A DNA stretch of 64,000 nucleotides from Haliclystus octoradiatus. Its lineage: Eukaryota; Cnidaria; Staurozoa; Stauromedusae; Haliclystidae. The position numbers and the translations under genes were made by a program. The stretch lies in NCBI GenBank assembly GCA_916610825.1, contig OU744450.1, positions 15,071,767 to 15,135,766 of the forward strand, in the 5' to 3' direction. Shown piece by piece: positions 1 to 9,628 of the stretch (the stretch's first letter is position 1; every line of letters starts with the position of its first letter). The notes under the pieces were generated by a model that was not told the origin of the DNA, made no database searches, and saw only the letters and a program-made list of their open reading frames with translations.

Positions 1-1
1 G

Positions 2-1792
2 GGTGGCGACCCTTTAAATCCAGCAAATTATAGAGGAATTAGTTTGATTAGCATAATTGGCAAACTTTTCTGTTCGATTTTAAACAGGCGACTTTCCCTT
101 TTCGTACAGGAACATAAAATAATATGTAAGCATCAAGCAGGATTTGTTCCAGGCAAACGCACGGCGGATCATTTGATTACACTCAAAACCATAATTAACA
201 AATATACAGGTAAAAATAAACAATTATATGCATGCTTTATAGACTTAAAAAAGGCTTTTGATTCTGTATCACACAAACTTCTTCTGCAAAAACTATCTGC
301 CCTTGACGTAGGCGAAAATTTTTTCGAAATTATTAAAAACTTGTATTCTGACCTGTCAGCTTCAATAATTTATGATTCAAAAATCACGGAAACATTTCCT
401 GTCTCAATAGGGGTAAGACAAGGCTGCGTAATCAGTCCTCTTTTGTTCAATATTTATATTAATGACTTAGCTAAGAATCTCACATGCGAAAACACAGACC
501 CGGTAACTTTATCAGACGAGAAGCTGAACGCATTGCTATACGCAGACGACGTTGTTATCTTCTCTAAAACAGCTGATGGACTTCAGAAATGTTTAGACAA
601 GGCATACGACTTTTTTAAAATTTGGGAATTGGACGTCAATTTGAATAAATCAAAAGTTATCGTATTTCAAACAAAGCCTGTTCTTCCCTACTCTCGTCAA
701 TTTCACCTTGGGGCTTCCACTGTTGAGTACACCGATATGTATAACTATCTAGGGTTTACATTCACTAGGGATTGTAAGCTTATTCATGGCGTTCGAGAAC
801 TCTGTTTAAAAGCAGAGAAAGCATGGTTCTCGGCAACGAAAAACATGAGAAAATCGTCGAAAAACAAAATTCAACTTTATTTTACAATTTACAATATTTT
901 TATAATGCCAATAGCTTTGTATGCGTCTGAAATTTGGGGAGAACTAATAACAAATGAAAACAACAATCCTCTTGAGAAGCTCCAATTACGAATAATGAAA
1001 AACATTTTAATGATAAGGAGAAAGTCTAGCAACTATGCCACAAGAATGGAGCTAGGTATATATCCTTTATCTATCCAAATTAAAATCAACATGATAAAAT
1101 TTATGCTTCGGCTCTTTTATACAAACCCTGAATCAATAGCGTCTAAGACGCTCGGCGAAATGATTTTACATTCCAACAAACGTTCATGGCTAAATAGAAT
1201 AAATGACTATTTATCAAAATTAGGACTATCAATTAAGCAATTAACATCAAAAGATATTTCACATAAGAGCACTCAAAAGCATCTGATGAATTTGATAAAA
1301 ATTGCGCTAGAAAATAGATATGTCCAGAGATTTTCAAACCACCAGATTGTTGAAGTAGAAAAAGATAATTTTGCTGACAGAATCGGTAGGAAATTTGAAT
1401 TTCAATCTTACCTCTTTTTAACAAATACTGGGCGAAGAAATGCCATTACAAAATTAAGAACTAGCTCACACACACTAAGAATACAAACTGGACGATACAA
1501 CCAGGAGCCTAGACATATTAGAACATGCAGATTCTGCAACAACGGCAATATAGAGGACGAAGCTCATCTTCTCTTTTTCTGTGCGATCAACGCTACCCTC
1601 CGTAAGGAGTTTTATTGTAAAATGGGGAAGATATGTTCAGGTTTTGCCTTGAAACCAATGAAAGAAAAATTGGTCACTCTTTTCTCAAATCCTCCTCTAT
1701 GTATTAGCTATCTCCTTGGTAGCTTTCTTCTTTCTTCCTTCAAGACACGTAAAACATTATACGACAGTCTTATCTCCATTAGTAAAACGTAA
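2..1792 (+). CDS. LINE pol, C-terminal part (reverse transcriptase, zinc knuckle), 5' end cut by window
   Basis: Reverse transcriptase of a non-LTR retrotransposon, which would copy its own RNA at a nicked chromosomal site. The frame is open from base 2 and opens with GGDPLNPANYRGISL, a typical RT start, so the protein runs in from outside the window. Counting from codon 44, the first catalytic Asp lies in FIDLKKAFDS (about 65-74), RQGCVISPLLFNIYIND is near 125, and YADD is at 166-169. A thumb region with NYLGF follows. Near the C-terminus is a knuckle C495-x2-C498-x9-H508-x4-C513, followed by a basic tail. There is no stop or frameshift in about 597 codons, so this copy is young or under constraint. 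The family is probably in the CR1/L2/I-like range; I cannot assign the clade. The endonuclease would lie upstream of the window. Confidence 0.92.
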   Translation, partial: GGDPLNPANYRGISLISIIGKLFCSILNRRLSLFVQEHKIICKHQAGFVPGKRTADHLITLKTIINKYTGKNKQLYACFIDLKKAFDSVSHKLLLQKLSALDVGENFFEIIKNLYSDLSASIIYDSKITETFPVSIGVRQGCVISPLLFNIYINDLAKNLTCENTDPVTLSDEKLNALLYADDVVIFSKTADGLQKCLDKAYDFFKIWELDVNLNKSKVIVFQTKPVLPYSRQFHLGASTVEYTDMYNYLGFTFTRDCKLIHGVRELCLKAEKAWFSATKNMRKSSKNKIQLYFTIYNIFIMPIALYASEIWGELITNENNNPLEKLQLRIMKNILMIRRKSSNYATRMELGIYPLSIQIKINMIKFMLRLFYTNPESIASKTLGEMILHSNKRSWLNRINDYLSKLGLSIKQLTSKDISHKSTQKHLMNLIKIALENRYVQRFSNHQIVEVEKDNFADRIGRKFEFQSYLFLTNTGRRNAITKLRTSSHTLRIQTGRYNQEPRHIRTCRFCNNGNIEDEAHLLFFCAINATLRKEFYCKMGKICSGFALKPMKEKLVTLFSNPPLCISYLLGSFLLSSFKTRKTLYDSLISISKT

Positions 1793-2011
1793 TTCTGTAA
1801 TAGCTTCGATAAGTAATCAAGTCACAATTTTATAGACATGTGACATTATATGATACAGTATGTAAATAATCATAATGACAATGATATAATTATAGAAAAT
1901 GATGACTATGATACAATGTATAATAATTGCTATACACCTTGTACTTTTGGTATACTGGCAAATAAATGTAACAACAACAACAACAACTCATATGTCTAAC
2001 GATAACTGGCC
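1793..2011 (+). other. LINE 3' untranslated tail
   Basis: This is AT-rich sequence directly after the LINE stop codon. It contains an AATAAA-like hexamer just before a short (CAA)n run at about 1969-1987. Such simple-repeat tails are common at LINE 3' ends, so the element probably ends near there. The exact end and any target-site duplication cannot be fixed. Confidence 0.45.
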
Positions 2012-2275
<264 letters not shown>

Positions 2276-2277
2276 AC

Positions 2278-2853
2278 CTCTTGGCTTGATTTGAGTGATT
2301 GATTATCTGGACACTGTAGAGTAGCTCTGGAAGAAGTAGATGCTTGAGCTTCAGTACCTTCACTGACAGATTCTTGTGATGTCTACAAAGAGGATGGATA
2401 GATAATATAGTGTATACATTTATGGGACAGCAGGAGGGCAAACTATCAGACCGCTGAAATAATAGGCTAACTTACAACTTCTCGCAGCTTTTTTCGTCTA
2501 TCTGCTTCAACTATAGCACATGGGTTAACTGGCACCTGACGACATTATATTATAAAGCAAATGTTAATTCACTTTATGTTTAAGACAGTAACTTATTATT
2601 ATGTACTATTACACAAAGTACATACCTTGGCAAGTTGTTTCTTATGGTAGCCACACATGCAAGCAACCAGTCTACCCCCAAATGTTTTCTGCCCAAGAGA
2701 TATCTTCATTGAGGGGCAACTCATAATCCTGCAATACTTTTCATATGCGGCTGTCCCTTTACGAGGCGCTTGTCCTTTGCCAAAACTTTGCCCACGAGCA
2801 AATGCTTGTAGCCGTCTGTCCCATTCTGCCTCTGAATGGGCAGTCTTTGGCAT
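2278..2853 (-). CDS. Unrecognised spliced gene, first three coding exons (131 residues, continues beyond)
   Basis: I do not recognise this protein. On the minus strand three exons join in one frame. Exon 1 is 2853-2626 (76 codons from ATG; ends AAG, then GTATGT). Exon 2 is 2535-2476 (20 codons; acceptor TCAG, donor GTAAGT). Exon 3 is 2382-2278 (35 codons; pyrimidine-rich acceptor ending TTTGTAG, donor GTATAT). All introns are phase 0 and no stop interrupts the joined frame, which is strong support for a real gene. Exon 1 starts MPKTAHSEAEWDRRLQAF. It is basic and contains four Cys in YCRIMSC and ACMC. Exon 2 is charged (EADRRKKLREV). Exon 3 is rich in Ser, Thr, Glu and Gln and looks disordered. 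A TTTCAG acceptor at 2862-2863 suggests an upstream non-coding exon. The next intron holds the microsatellite and the LINE, so later exons must lie outside the window or be lost. Confidence 0.6.
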
Positions 2854-2861
2854 TTTTCTGT

Positions 2862-4060
2862 CTGAAATGAAGTGAGAAATTGGAAAATTGGAAATAACTA
2901 ATTTGATATAACATATACAATATAACCCAAGTCTATTACTTTGCTTATTATACAAGGTAGATATAGCTTTACAATGTAGTTTATTCAACACTAATAAAAT
3001 TATCCTATCAAGTATAATAAAATTACCATAAACTAATTAGCATACAGGGTATTACGAGATTCAGAAAAAGTGTATCCTGATAATCTTTGAGGTCAACTTT
3101 TAACCTGTTTTTTAAATAGGCCTACTGAAATTTAACTATGATCTACTAAATGAAGGCATTATTTTACAGATTGCAAGTAACTGCTATATAATGATAACTT
3201 GAATACATGATTGATGAATATATTAATGGTACTTTGGTAGGCATATAGGTCTAAGTCATTGTGCTGATTGTTGAAACTAAACTGTTCGATTAATTAGGCA
3301 TATAGTGTAACCGTGCCTAATCGGTGATTAATAATTAAATTCTATTTCAGACCTAATAAGGACTAGGCTAGCCTAGATAACAAATGGAGAGATTTCTTAG
3401 GATAGGTTCAAACAATCAAACATAGGCTTACCTGTATAATTTTTCTTATGTTCATTGAAATTGAAAGATCAACTAGATTGACTGACCGACTTCGTTGATT
3501 GACTCCTGCATGTGATCATGTTTCTATCCCTACTCTGTTTACCAATGTAATTACTGACTACATGCTCAAAATATACTCCTGGGCTGTATACCCTTGATAG
3601 CTCTCAGAGACAATAGTGAAACAGCGTGTTCCGATATATGTAAGGAAATATATACCAGCGTCAGGATGCAATACACTAGGTCTAAATTATGAAATATCAA
3701 GATAATCCTGAAAAACATTGTAAACATTCAATATATTACGAAAATTATTTTCATTGGCATGTCTTGGCACACAGTTGGCAGAAAGTTTTTAGCCTGAGTA
3801 ATAATACCACTGACCTAAAGCGGCTGAGAAGCGAATATACTATATACAAATGTTTTATAATTTGAACGATACATCATACCCATAAACCTCTAATTTCTCG
3901 TAAATAAATTGAACTCAACCATTATACTTATCATTCAGCTAAAATATGTCTCAACATTTAACCAATTTCGGCCAATAAACATATCAAAATGTTTGCATTG
4001 CTCTGTGCTGTGCTGCTGTGCATGCGATACTTCACCAAAACACAACGATTGCAGGAAGTC
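2862..4060. other. No gene recognised
   Basis: AT-rich sequence upstream of the minus-strand gene. It would hold that gene's 5' intron and promoter, but I see no clear upstream exon, repeat or element. Confidence 0.5.
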
Positions 4061-4089
4061 ATCATAGGTTCATCGTTATTACACCGCAT

Positions 4090-4255
4090 ATGTCCTTAAT
4101 TGTCTCAATTGTCTCACAGGGACCGCCGGTTGCTATTGGTTTTGATGATGTCATGGTACATTTCTTATGAAATAGTACACAGCCGCCCTTATGGTTTCGT
4201 GGATGCAACACCGCAAATGTCTCAATTGTCTCATTTGTCTCAATTGTCTCATTTT
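4090..4255. repeat. Short repeats of TGTCTCAATTGTCTCA
   Basis: The unit TGTCTCAATTGTCTCA is present at about 4095-4117 and twice in tandem at about 4217-4252. A related GAGACAATT occurs at about 5411 in the opposite sense. Function unknown. Confidence 0.7.
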
Positions 4256-4261
4256 TAGTAG

Positions 4262-4328
4262 AAACTACCGAAGGCAGCACCCGCGCGCGAGACCGCGGTT
4301 CAATTCCCCGCCGGGGAGGGCTTTTTAC
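4262..4328 (+). other. GC-rich stretch with tRNA T-arm-like motif
   Basis: A GC-rich island contains GGTTCAATTCC, which fits a Pol III B box / tRNA T-loop, and is followed by a T run that could end Pol III transcription. No matching A box or cloverleaf is visible upstream, so this is more likely a tRNA-derived SINE fragment or chance than a tRNA gene. Confidence 0.3.
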
Positions 4329-4990
4329 ATTTTTTCAAATAAATTTTTCATTTTATTTTGCTACAATACTAAATTTGATTAGAAAAAAAACTTTTAACTT
4401 GATGAAGTTTATTTTGGATTGGAAATAATATTTTTTCAGGTTAATTCAACCCAAACCTTCATCCATTGCAATTGCAATTGTTATTGGTTATTTTTTATTT
4501 TTGTTTCATCTATGATTTATCCATTGTTATTGTTATTGACTTGATTTTATTATTATTTCATTTTATTTTATCTTTTTACTTAATATTTTGCCTGCTGTAT
4601 GACATTAAATTCAATATTTCTATTTATAATTTTAACATAATTACAAACTCGAATCAATTGTTATTTGATTTCTAAAATCCTCAATTTTTTATTTTATATC
4701 CTTTTCAAACTACTATAAATATAAGGTCTCCCAAATAAACAAGCATTCTATGGTTACGGGATGACCTGATCATGTAACAATTTCTAATAAAAACACACTG
4801 TATTTAACTCAAAAAGTTATTATGATCAAATAAATATCTATCTATCTATCTAATTTAGATAAAAATGCAGCCAAAAAGGTCCAGAATCCAGTGCAAAAGC
4901 CGCAAACAGAAAACTGCTGCAGTCTGGCCCAGAATATAGTGCAATAACCCTTTTACCAATCACAAGTCAACTGAGATGGTTGCTATGGGT
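4329..4990. other. AT-rich sequence with a short (ATCT)n
   Basis: Mostly T-rich with no supported gene. A short (ATCT)n run lies at 4835-4852, preceded by AATAAA. This could be the tail of an old retroelement whose body I cannot recognise. Confidence 0.5.
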
Positions 4991-5070
4991 GTATTTATCC
5001 TACTAGCAGCCAGTCTCATGCATGCTAATGGCCCATTGCAAAGTGCACGACATTGCATGATGCAACTTAC

Positions 5071-5222
5071 TTGCAAAGAAACGGAAAGTGCCACTTTTCC
5101 TCAACAACTTGAGTTTGGAAACACCATCAACCCGCTTGAGTACTTCAGAGTTCAGTTGTCGACTTGTGCATAATTTAATGTATTCAATCAAGTCTTCTAT
5201 ACAAGAGCAGCATAATTGTGGT
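5071..5222 (-). CDS. Possible minus-strand exon, product unknown
   Basis: On the minus strand a segment with an AACAG acceptor (exon from 5222) stays open for 50 codons and ends at a strong GTAAGT donor (exon end 5071). It reads CCSCIEDLIEYIKLCTSRQL and continues with a mixed charged/hydrophobic stretch that looks protein-like. If the donor is not used, the frame runs on to a stop at about 5003. I do not recognise the product. Upstream of it, on its 5' side, is the NRF1-type palindrome. The polypyrimidine tract is poor, so the acceptor is uncertain. Confidence 0.3.
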
Positions 5223-5323
5223 CTGTTGATGGTTCGACCTCAAATACTGCAGTGCCTACCTGTAGTTTGATAGACTCTATTATGACTTTATAAACCCAAA
5301 TCTTTAACTTGGATTTAAATCTT

Positions 5324-5334
5324 TGCGCATGCGC
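5324..5334. promoter_or_regulatory. NRF1-type palindrome
   Basis: TGCGCATGCGC matches the consensus of the NRF1 family found in animal housekeeping promoters. It lies in a locally GC-richer stretch between a possible minus-strand exon (5071-5222) and a possible plus-strand first exon (ending 5567). That placement would suit a divergent promoter. Function is inferred. Confidence 0.4.
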
Positions 5335-5530
5335 TGGCTTCCCTTCCCTTGCAGTCCCGTCCCTAAATTAATTAATGACCATAGCAACCGGCTGTCCCTT
5401 TGGGAACAAATGAGACAATTCTAGGACGTCCTTCGTGTACGATCGACGAAGGAATGATGACATCATAGAAAAAGAACTTTTTGCAGAGTGAAGAGGCTCT
5501 ATCAATTTGCAGATCTATCGCCTGGTTTTT

Positions 5531-5567
5531 ATGGAATTGCCTTGGGTGATGTTTTTCACATACTCTG
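5531..5567 (+). CDS. Possible first coding exon
   Basis: An ATG at 5531 starts MELPWVMFFTYS, and the frame then meets a near-ideal donor: CTCTG followed by GTAAGTAT at 5568. The short hydrophobic start could be the beginning of a signal peptide or membrane segment. About 200 bp upstream is the NRF1-type palindrome. No matching phase-1 acceptor exon is evident before the large palindrome, so the gene would need a long intron. This is a suggestion only. Confidence 0.3.
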
Positions 5568-6437
5568 GTAAGTATAGTTATTGAAACAACTTCAATTTTA
5601 TTTAAATGGAGTTTAAATAACGAAATTCGAAGTACTGTATTGGTCTGTATTGCGGTGTGACTGTAACTTGCGTGTGTGCGTGCGTGCTGCGTGCTTTTTC
5701 AGAAAACACGTCATAATTTATCACCTTTTTGACTACGCCGCTTACGATTTTTAGCATCTTGATGTTATGAAGAAATTCTTGCTTGGCTAAATTTGGTAGT
5801 CGCTGTAATGTCGTAATTTACAGGCACTTTATTCCAGACTTATTTTATTAAGAGATACAAGTATAGCCGTAGCTATTTAAAGATTTTCCATGAATTGTTG
5901 AACTATAATAATCGCGTGCCTTATTGTCTTTTTTTCAAATTTACGTCATCCAGCCTCCTTTGAAATATGTTTCTCGCGGCCATGGTCACGCCACTCGGTC
6001 GTGATTTCTGTTGTCTTCTGATGAGATCTGTAGCTTTATATGTTGAAGAAATAATAATAACAACGTAGCTAGGTTGGATTGATTTGTATATTTCTTCATT
6101 ATAAATAATAATATTAATTTCAAGTTGACATGTTGATAGTAGACTGTACATTAATTTCCCATAGTTCTCATTTACTGTATTTGGAGTGGTTATAGTACAG
6201 TCATTAATGCCAATATAAGCCTTAACCTCACACAAATTGCAACAGAAGCATTTTTTATCAATTCTAGGGTGAAATTTTATGCTTAACAACATATCCAAAA
6301 GGTTCCGAAATCAGAGTAGGCAAAATGCCTTAATTTTGCAATTCGATTAATGGCATTCCCAGTAAGAACATGAAAGCAAGGATGTCAAGTTTCAGTGCAA
6401 TCATGTGATTTGATATGAAGGAATACCATCAGAAATA

Positions 6438-7294
6438 AAGGCCATTTACACTGCAGCAAAATAGGCACGGTACTCGTCAATTAACACATCAAAGATGTGA
6501 AGGTGTCAAGTGTTTTTGAGCACGGGCCAAGCAAAAACACTGTCTAAACGGCTTTTTCAGACATTGAAAAGCGGCACCGTGCCTACTATTTTGATCGGGC
6601 CGAGATCATTTCTCGAGGTAGTCTCGGCCCGCTCAAAAAGTGGGCGCCGTGCCGTTTTGCAGTAATTATGACGTCATCGTTGAAGTTGCGTCTCTTTACA
6701 GTGGAATTCTGAGGTTTTCTAATAAAATCAGTAACAGACTAAAGATTACCAAAGCTAGATAAGCACATTGACCATATTTTGTTACGTATTTCTTTTGAAA
6801 ATTAATGAAGTTTCTGTAGTATAAGGTTTAATTATGCAAATTGTAACTACGAGTGCGGAGCGTAAATTTAGATGTGTCTTTTGTCACAGAAATACTGATC
6901 TGGCGTGGTAGCATGTTCAGGAGGTGAAAGACTAACCCAAATGTATTTGAATTTTGCTCAATGGAGATAGGAATGTAACATAAATTTAAATATTATAATT
7001 GATGAAAAACATAGTGATTTTCAGTTCAACGGAATCCTTACAAGTTAATTAACATAATTGAATCTCAATTTATCGAATTTCACCTGTAAAACCATTAAAT
7101 AATGAGAAACCTATAATTCAGTTTGTAAGTTTTCAATCTCGGCCCGCGTAAAAGTAGGCACGGGCGATCTTGAAAACAGTTTTTAATAAGCTGTGTAAAC
7201 CCTGAAAAAAAAACAGCACCGGCCGCATTCTTGTTAACACCTCGAGTGTTAATTGACGAGTACCGTGCCTTTTTTGCTGTAGTGTAAATGGCCC
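6438..7294. mobile_element. TIR element (MITE-like), 857 bp, inserted in the palindrome
   Basis: The ends are inverted copies of about 48 bp, starting GGCCATTTACACTRCAGC and including GGCACGGTACTCGTCAATTA. The flanks are TA on both sides, consistent with a TA target duplication. The matching position of the right arm of the giant palindrome lacks the element, giving an internal empty site. The inside has GC-richer subterminal inverted repeats around CTCGGCCCG and no convincing protein. Probably a non-autonomous DNA transposon; the superfamily is not assigned. Confidence 0.88.
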
Positions 7295-7603
7295 TATAGT
7301 ATCCCTGCATCATTTAGCTCATATATTGCGCTTAAAATTACTTTACTGTCACTATGTATCCTACGAAGATAGGCTACAATAATCGAATTAGAAAAACGAG
7401 AAAAACATATTCATAGTCAGTAAAAAATGGTATGATTCATTATGTTTTAGCATCCCACTAGCAGTAAAGATTATGTAATACTTTAATTATGTTATTCAAA
7501 AAATACAACTAGATATATACATTATGCACAATAAACAATTTTAGGCAAATGCCTAGGAATGTTATTGTTCATGATCGCAATTATACACTATGAATCTTGG
7601 ATA

Positions 7604-7727
7604 TACTGAATTGCTACTGAAATCTACTGAAAACATACTGGAATGGGATTGGGTACTGAAACCATACTGAAATTCACCAGACATTTAAATGTAGATTCTT
7701 CCCAGTCTACTGAAAAACTACTGAAAT
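7604..7727 (+). repeat. Cluster of eight TACTGAAA motifs
   Basis: TACTGAAA (with TACTGAAT and TACTGGAA variants) occurs eight times in 124 bp at irregular spacing, close to the left end of the piggyBac-like insertion. Next to it, at 7762-7831, GAAAAGCCCG is repeated twice, each copy followed by a second AGCCCG. Subterminal clusters like this often bind a transposase; here that is inference. Confidence 0.75.
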
Positions 7728-7895
7728 ACACCTTGAAATTTGAAAGCTACTTTACTCATTAACGACGAAAAGCCCGCAAAAGCCCGAAATTTGATCACTC
7801 CATTATGACGAAAAGCCCGTAGAAGCCCGCGCATCAGTAAGAGTTTTGTTTTTGAAAGTGAGGCAGGGGTGAGGGCCCAGTCCCTTTCATTTTAG

Positions 7896-8008
7896 TATAA
7901 ATAGAAAACTGAAACGATCAGCTTTCTTCTGATACCAAACTTGTGGCTTTACGACTACGCGCTTTATTTTCTACGAATTATTTTCGCGGATCTATACAAT
8001 TTGAAGAC
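7896..8008 (+). promoter_or_regulatory. TATA box and possible 5' UTR exon
   Basis: TATAAATA at 7896-7903 lies about 190 bp before the ATG of the acidic frame. Transcription from about 7930 would give a leader ending GAAGAC, followed by a good GTAAGT donor at 8009. The acceptor before the coding region is not clear. This is plausible promoter architecture for the inserted element's gene. Confidence 0.5.
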
Positions 8009-8095
8009 GTAAGTTTTTGCTACTTTCTGTTTTGGTGATATCGAAGTATACCCCCGTAATTTTATGTTTTCAACGGTCATTATTTGAATTTCAAA

Positions 8096-8551
8096 ATGAG
8101 CAACGACGATACTTCTGATTCAAATTCAGATTCCGAATCTGATTTGCAGCCTTCGTCTCCTGGTAATCAAAATCAAATTGATCAACCGAGGGAGTTTGAA
8201 GAAGGATATTTTGATGAAAATGCAAGGTCTTGCGACGAGGAATATTTTTATGGCTTTTCGTGTCCCAGCGACAGTGATGATTCTGATATTTCCGACGCAT
8301 CTATTATTTCTGACGATGAGGCTGAGGCAAATAAAAGTAAAACGGCAGCTCAAATTGAAGTTGAAAAAGAACTAGAAAGAAATACGTTAGCTGATAGTTT
8401 TCTAATGCAATGGTTTAAAGATTCTGAATGGTCAGACGAGACTCAAGAATTTGAAGTGCCAGACTTTACGGAAATTCCTGGTTCAAATTATGTTATTCCA
8501 AACATAGAAGACAGTTCTGCTATTGATTTTTTCCAGTTGTTAATGAGTTAA
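8096..8551 (+). pseudogene. piggyBac-like transposase, N-terminal fragment
   Basis: A 151-residue frame from the ATG at 8096. The first half is very acidic and Ser/Asp-rich (for example DSDDSDISDASI), as in the disordered N-terminus of piggyBac-type transposases. The end reads FTEIPGSNYVIPN then IDFFQLLMS, matching in spacing and character the start of the piggyBac catalytic domain (F-x-x-x-x-G, then a D-F/Y-F-x-L block). The frame stops right there, before any of the catalytic Asp residues, and nothing downstream restores it. An upstream in-frame TTG at 8084 is not needed as a start. A domesticated or unrelated acidic protein is the alternative. Confidence 0.55.
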
Positions 8552-8710
8552 AAAGGCCCAATTCAGTAGCATTATTCTATAAGTTTTCATCATTTTTTCA
8601 GTAAGGCTTTCAGATTTTCAAAATTCATAGTGATATCTGACAGAAATTGGCTGTTATGATTTTATGATAGGCATGCAGAAAAAAAATTGACAAAGCTATC
8701 CATTAAAGAT

Positions 8711-9192
8711 GTCAAATAAAATTAAACTACAGAACTAATAACTTAATTACTTCTCGACAGGACATCATTGTAACTACTTATAGCATAGACTACAGTTACC
8801 CAGTAACAACATGTTAATAATTTAACCATGGAATGAAAATTGAACACAGGAGCTTCACCCAAAGGTTATGCTCAAAAGGTTGACTATATCCTATATCCAT
8901 ATGCAGTCAAACCTGTTATAACAGTGATCTCTATACAGCGGCCACCTGTCCAAAGTGGTCACCTTTGAAAGGTCTAAAAATAGCATATTCTATTGAATCA
9001 AAGATTGATGAGCTTGGTTGCAGTTTTGATGATTTACCGTTTTTCTAGTTCTTGATTCGTCTGAGCAGACAAAATAAACTTGTACGAAGAAATTAATTAG
9101 CTCCACTTTTTAAAATTTGCAAAATTCCCCAACCATTAAATTTCCTTTCATTAATAACTGTCAACATATTTTCATAACTTTGAATACAAGTT
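8711..9192. other. Inner left arm of the giant palindrome, non-coding
   Basis: This stretch pairs with about 10340-10850 on the opposite side of the palindrome. No coding frame or motif of known type is visible in either copy. Confidence 0.7.
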
Positions 9193-9199
9193 AGTAAAA

Positions 9200-9579
9200 A
9201 GGAGGAGGATTAGCTCAGATGGCAGAGCAACCGAACTTTAGCTCAGATCATATCTGATCGACTGTGGTTCAAATCCCCCGAAGGTCAACTCAGCCTTGAT
9301 TTTATCTAAAACATCAATTGAGTACGATCTTCTGATTGCGGATGCAATAGTTTCAAAGGGAATTGCATTCTGAGTAGCTGCGGCGCATCGTTACGCATTG
9401 ACAATCGGAACCTATCTGCCATGAAATCTGTTGAAATTGATCTGCAGTGGCGCGGCTAAGATCAACTAAGAGCGTTTATAAAAATCATTGCTCTTAGCGA
9501 AAAAAAACCACTCCTCTATTTCTAGAGGAGTCGTACAGGTGCCTTCGGTAGGGTGACACCGTCTAAAAACTAAAAAAAG
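9200..9579 (+). mobile_element. tRNA-derived SINE, copy 1
   Basis: The head has a Pol III A box (TAGCTCAGATGGCAGAGC) and B box (GGTTCAAATCC). A body shared with a second copy at 45011 follows, containing CTGCGGCGCATCGTTACGCA, and then a 3' part with the hairpin ACTCCTCT...AGAGGAGT and the end motif GACACCGTC. It is flanked by AGTAAAA on both sides (9193-9199 and 9580-9586). The right arm of the palindrome lacks it. The tail is short and A-rich. The family name is unknown to me. Confidence 0.92.
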
Positions 9580-9628
9580 AGTAAAATTGTAGGGTTCACA
9601 ATAGGTGTTTGATAGACCTTCATAAAAT

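Larger units (their letters stand above)
7584..8706 (+). mobile_element. Insertion carrying a piggyBac-like gene start
   Basis: About 1.12 kb present only in the left arm of the giant palindrome. The left flank ends TTAT (7581-7584) and the right flank has TTAA (8703-8706), which fits a decayed TTAA target duplication as used by piggyBac. No terminal inverted repeat is evident. It carries clustered TACTGAAA motifs, a TATA box, a possible 5' UTR exon and an acidic reading frame resembling the piggyBac N-terminus. The body of the transposase is missing, so this copy cannot be autonomous. Confidence 0.6.

Noticed and set aside
5921..6298. Minus-strand frame of 125 codons with an ATG in good context near 5982
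   Set aside because: Its first part lies in the arm of the giant palindrome and the same segment is read differently in the other arm; the frame after the good ATG is only about 20 codons, with a weak donor.
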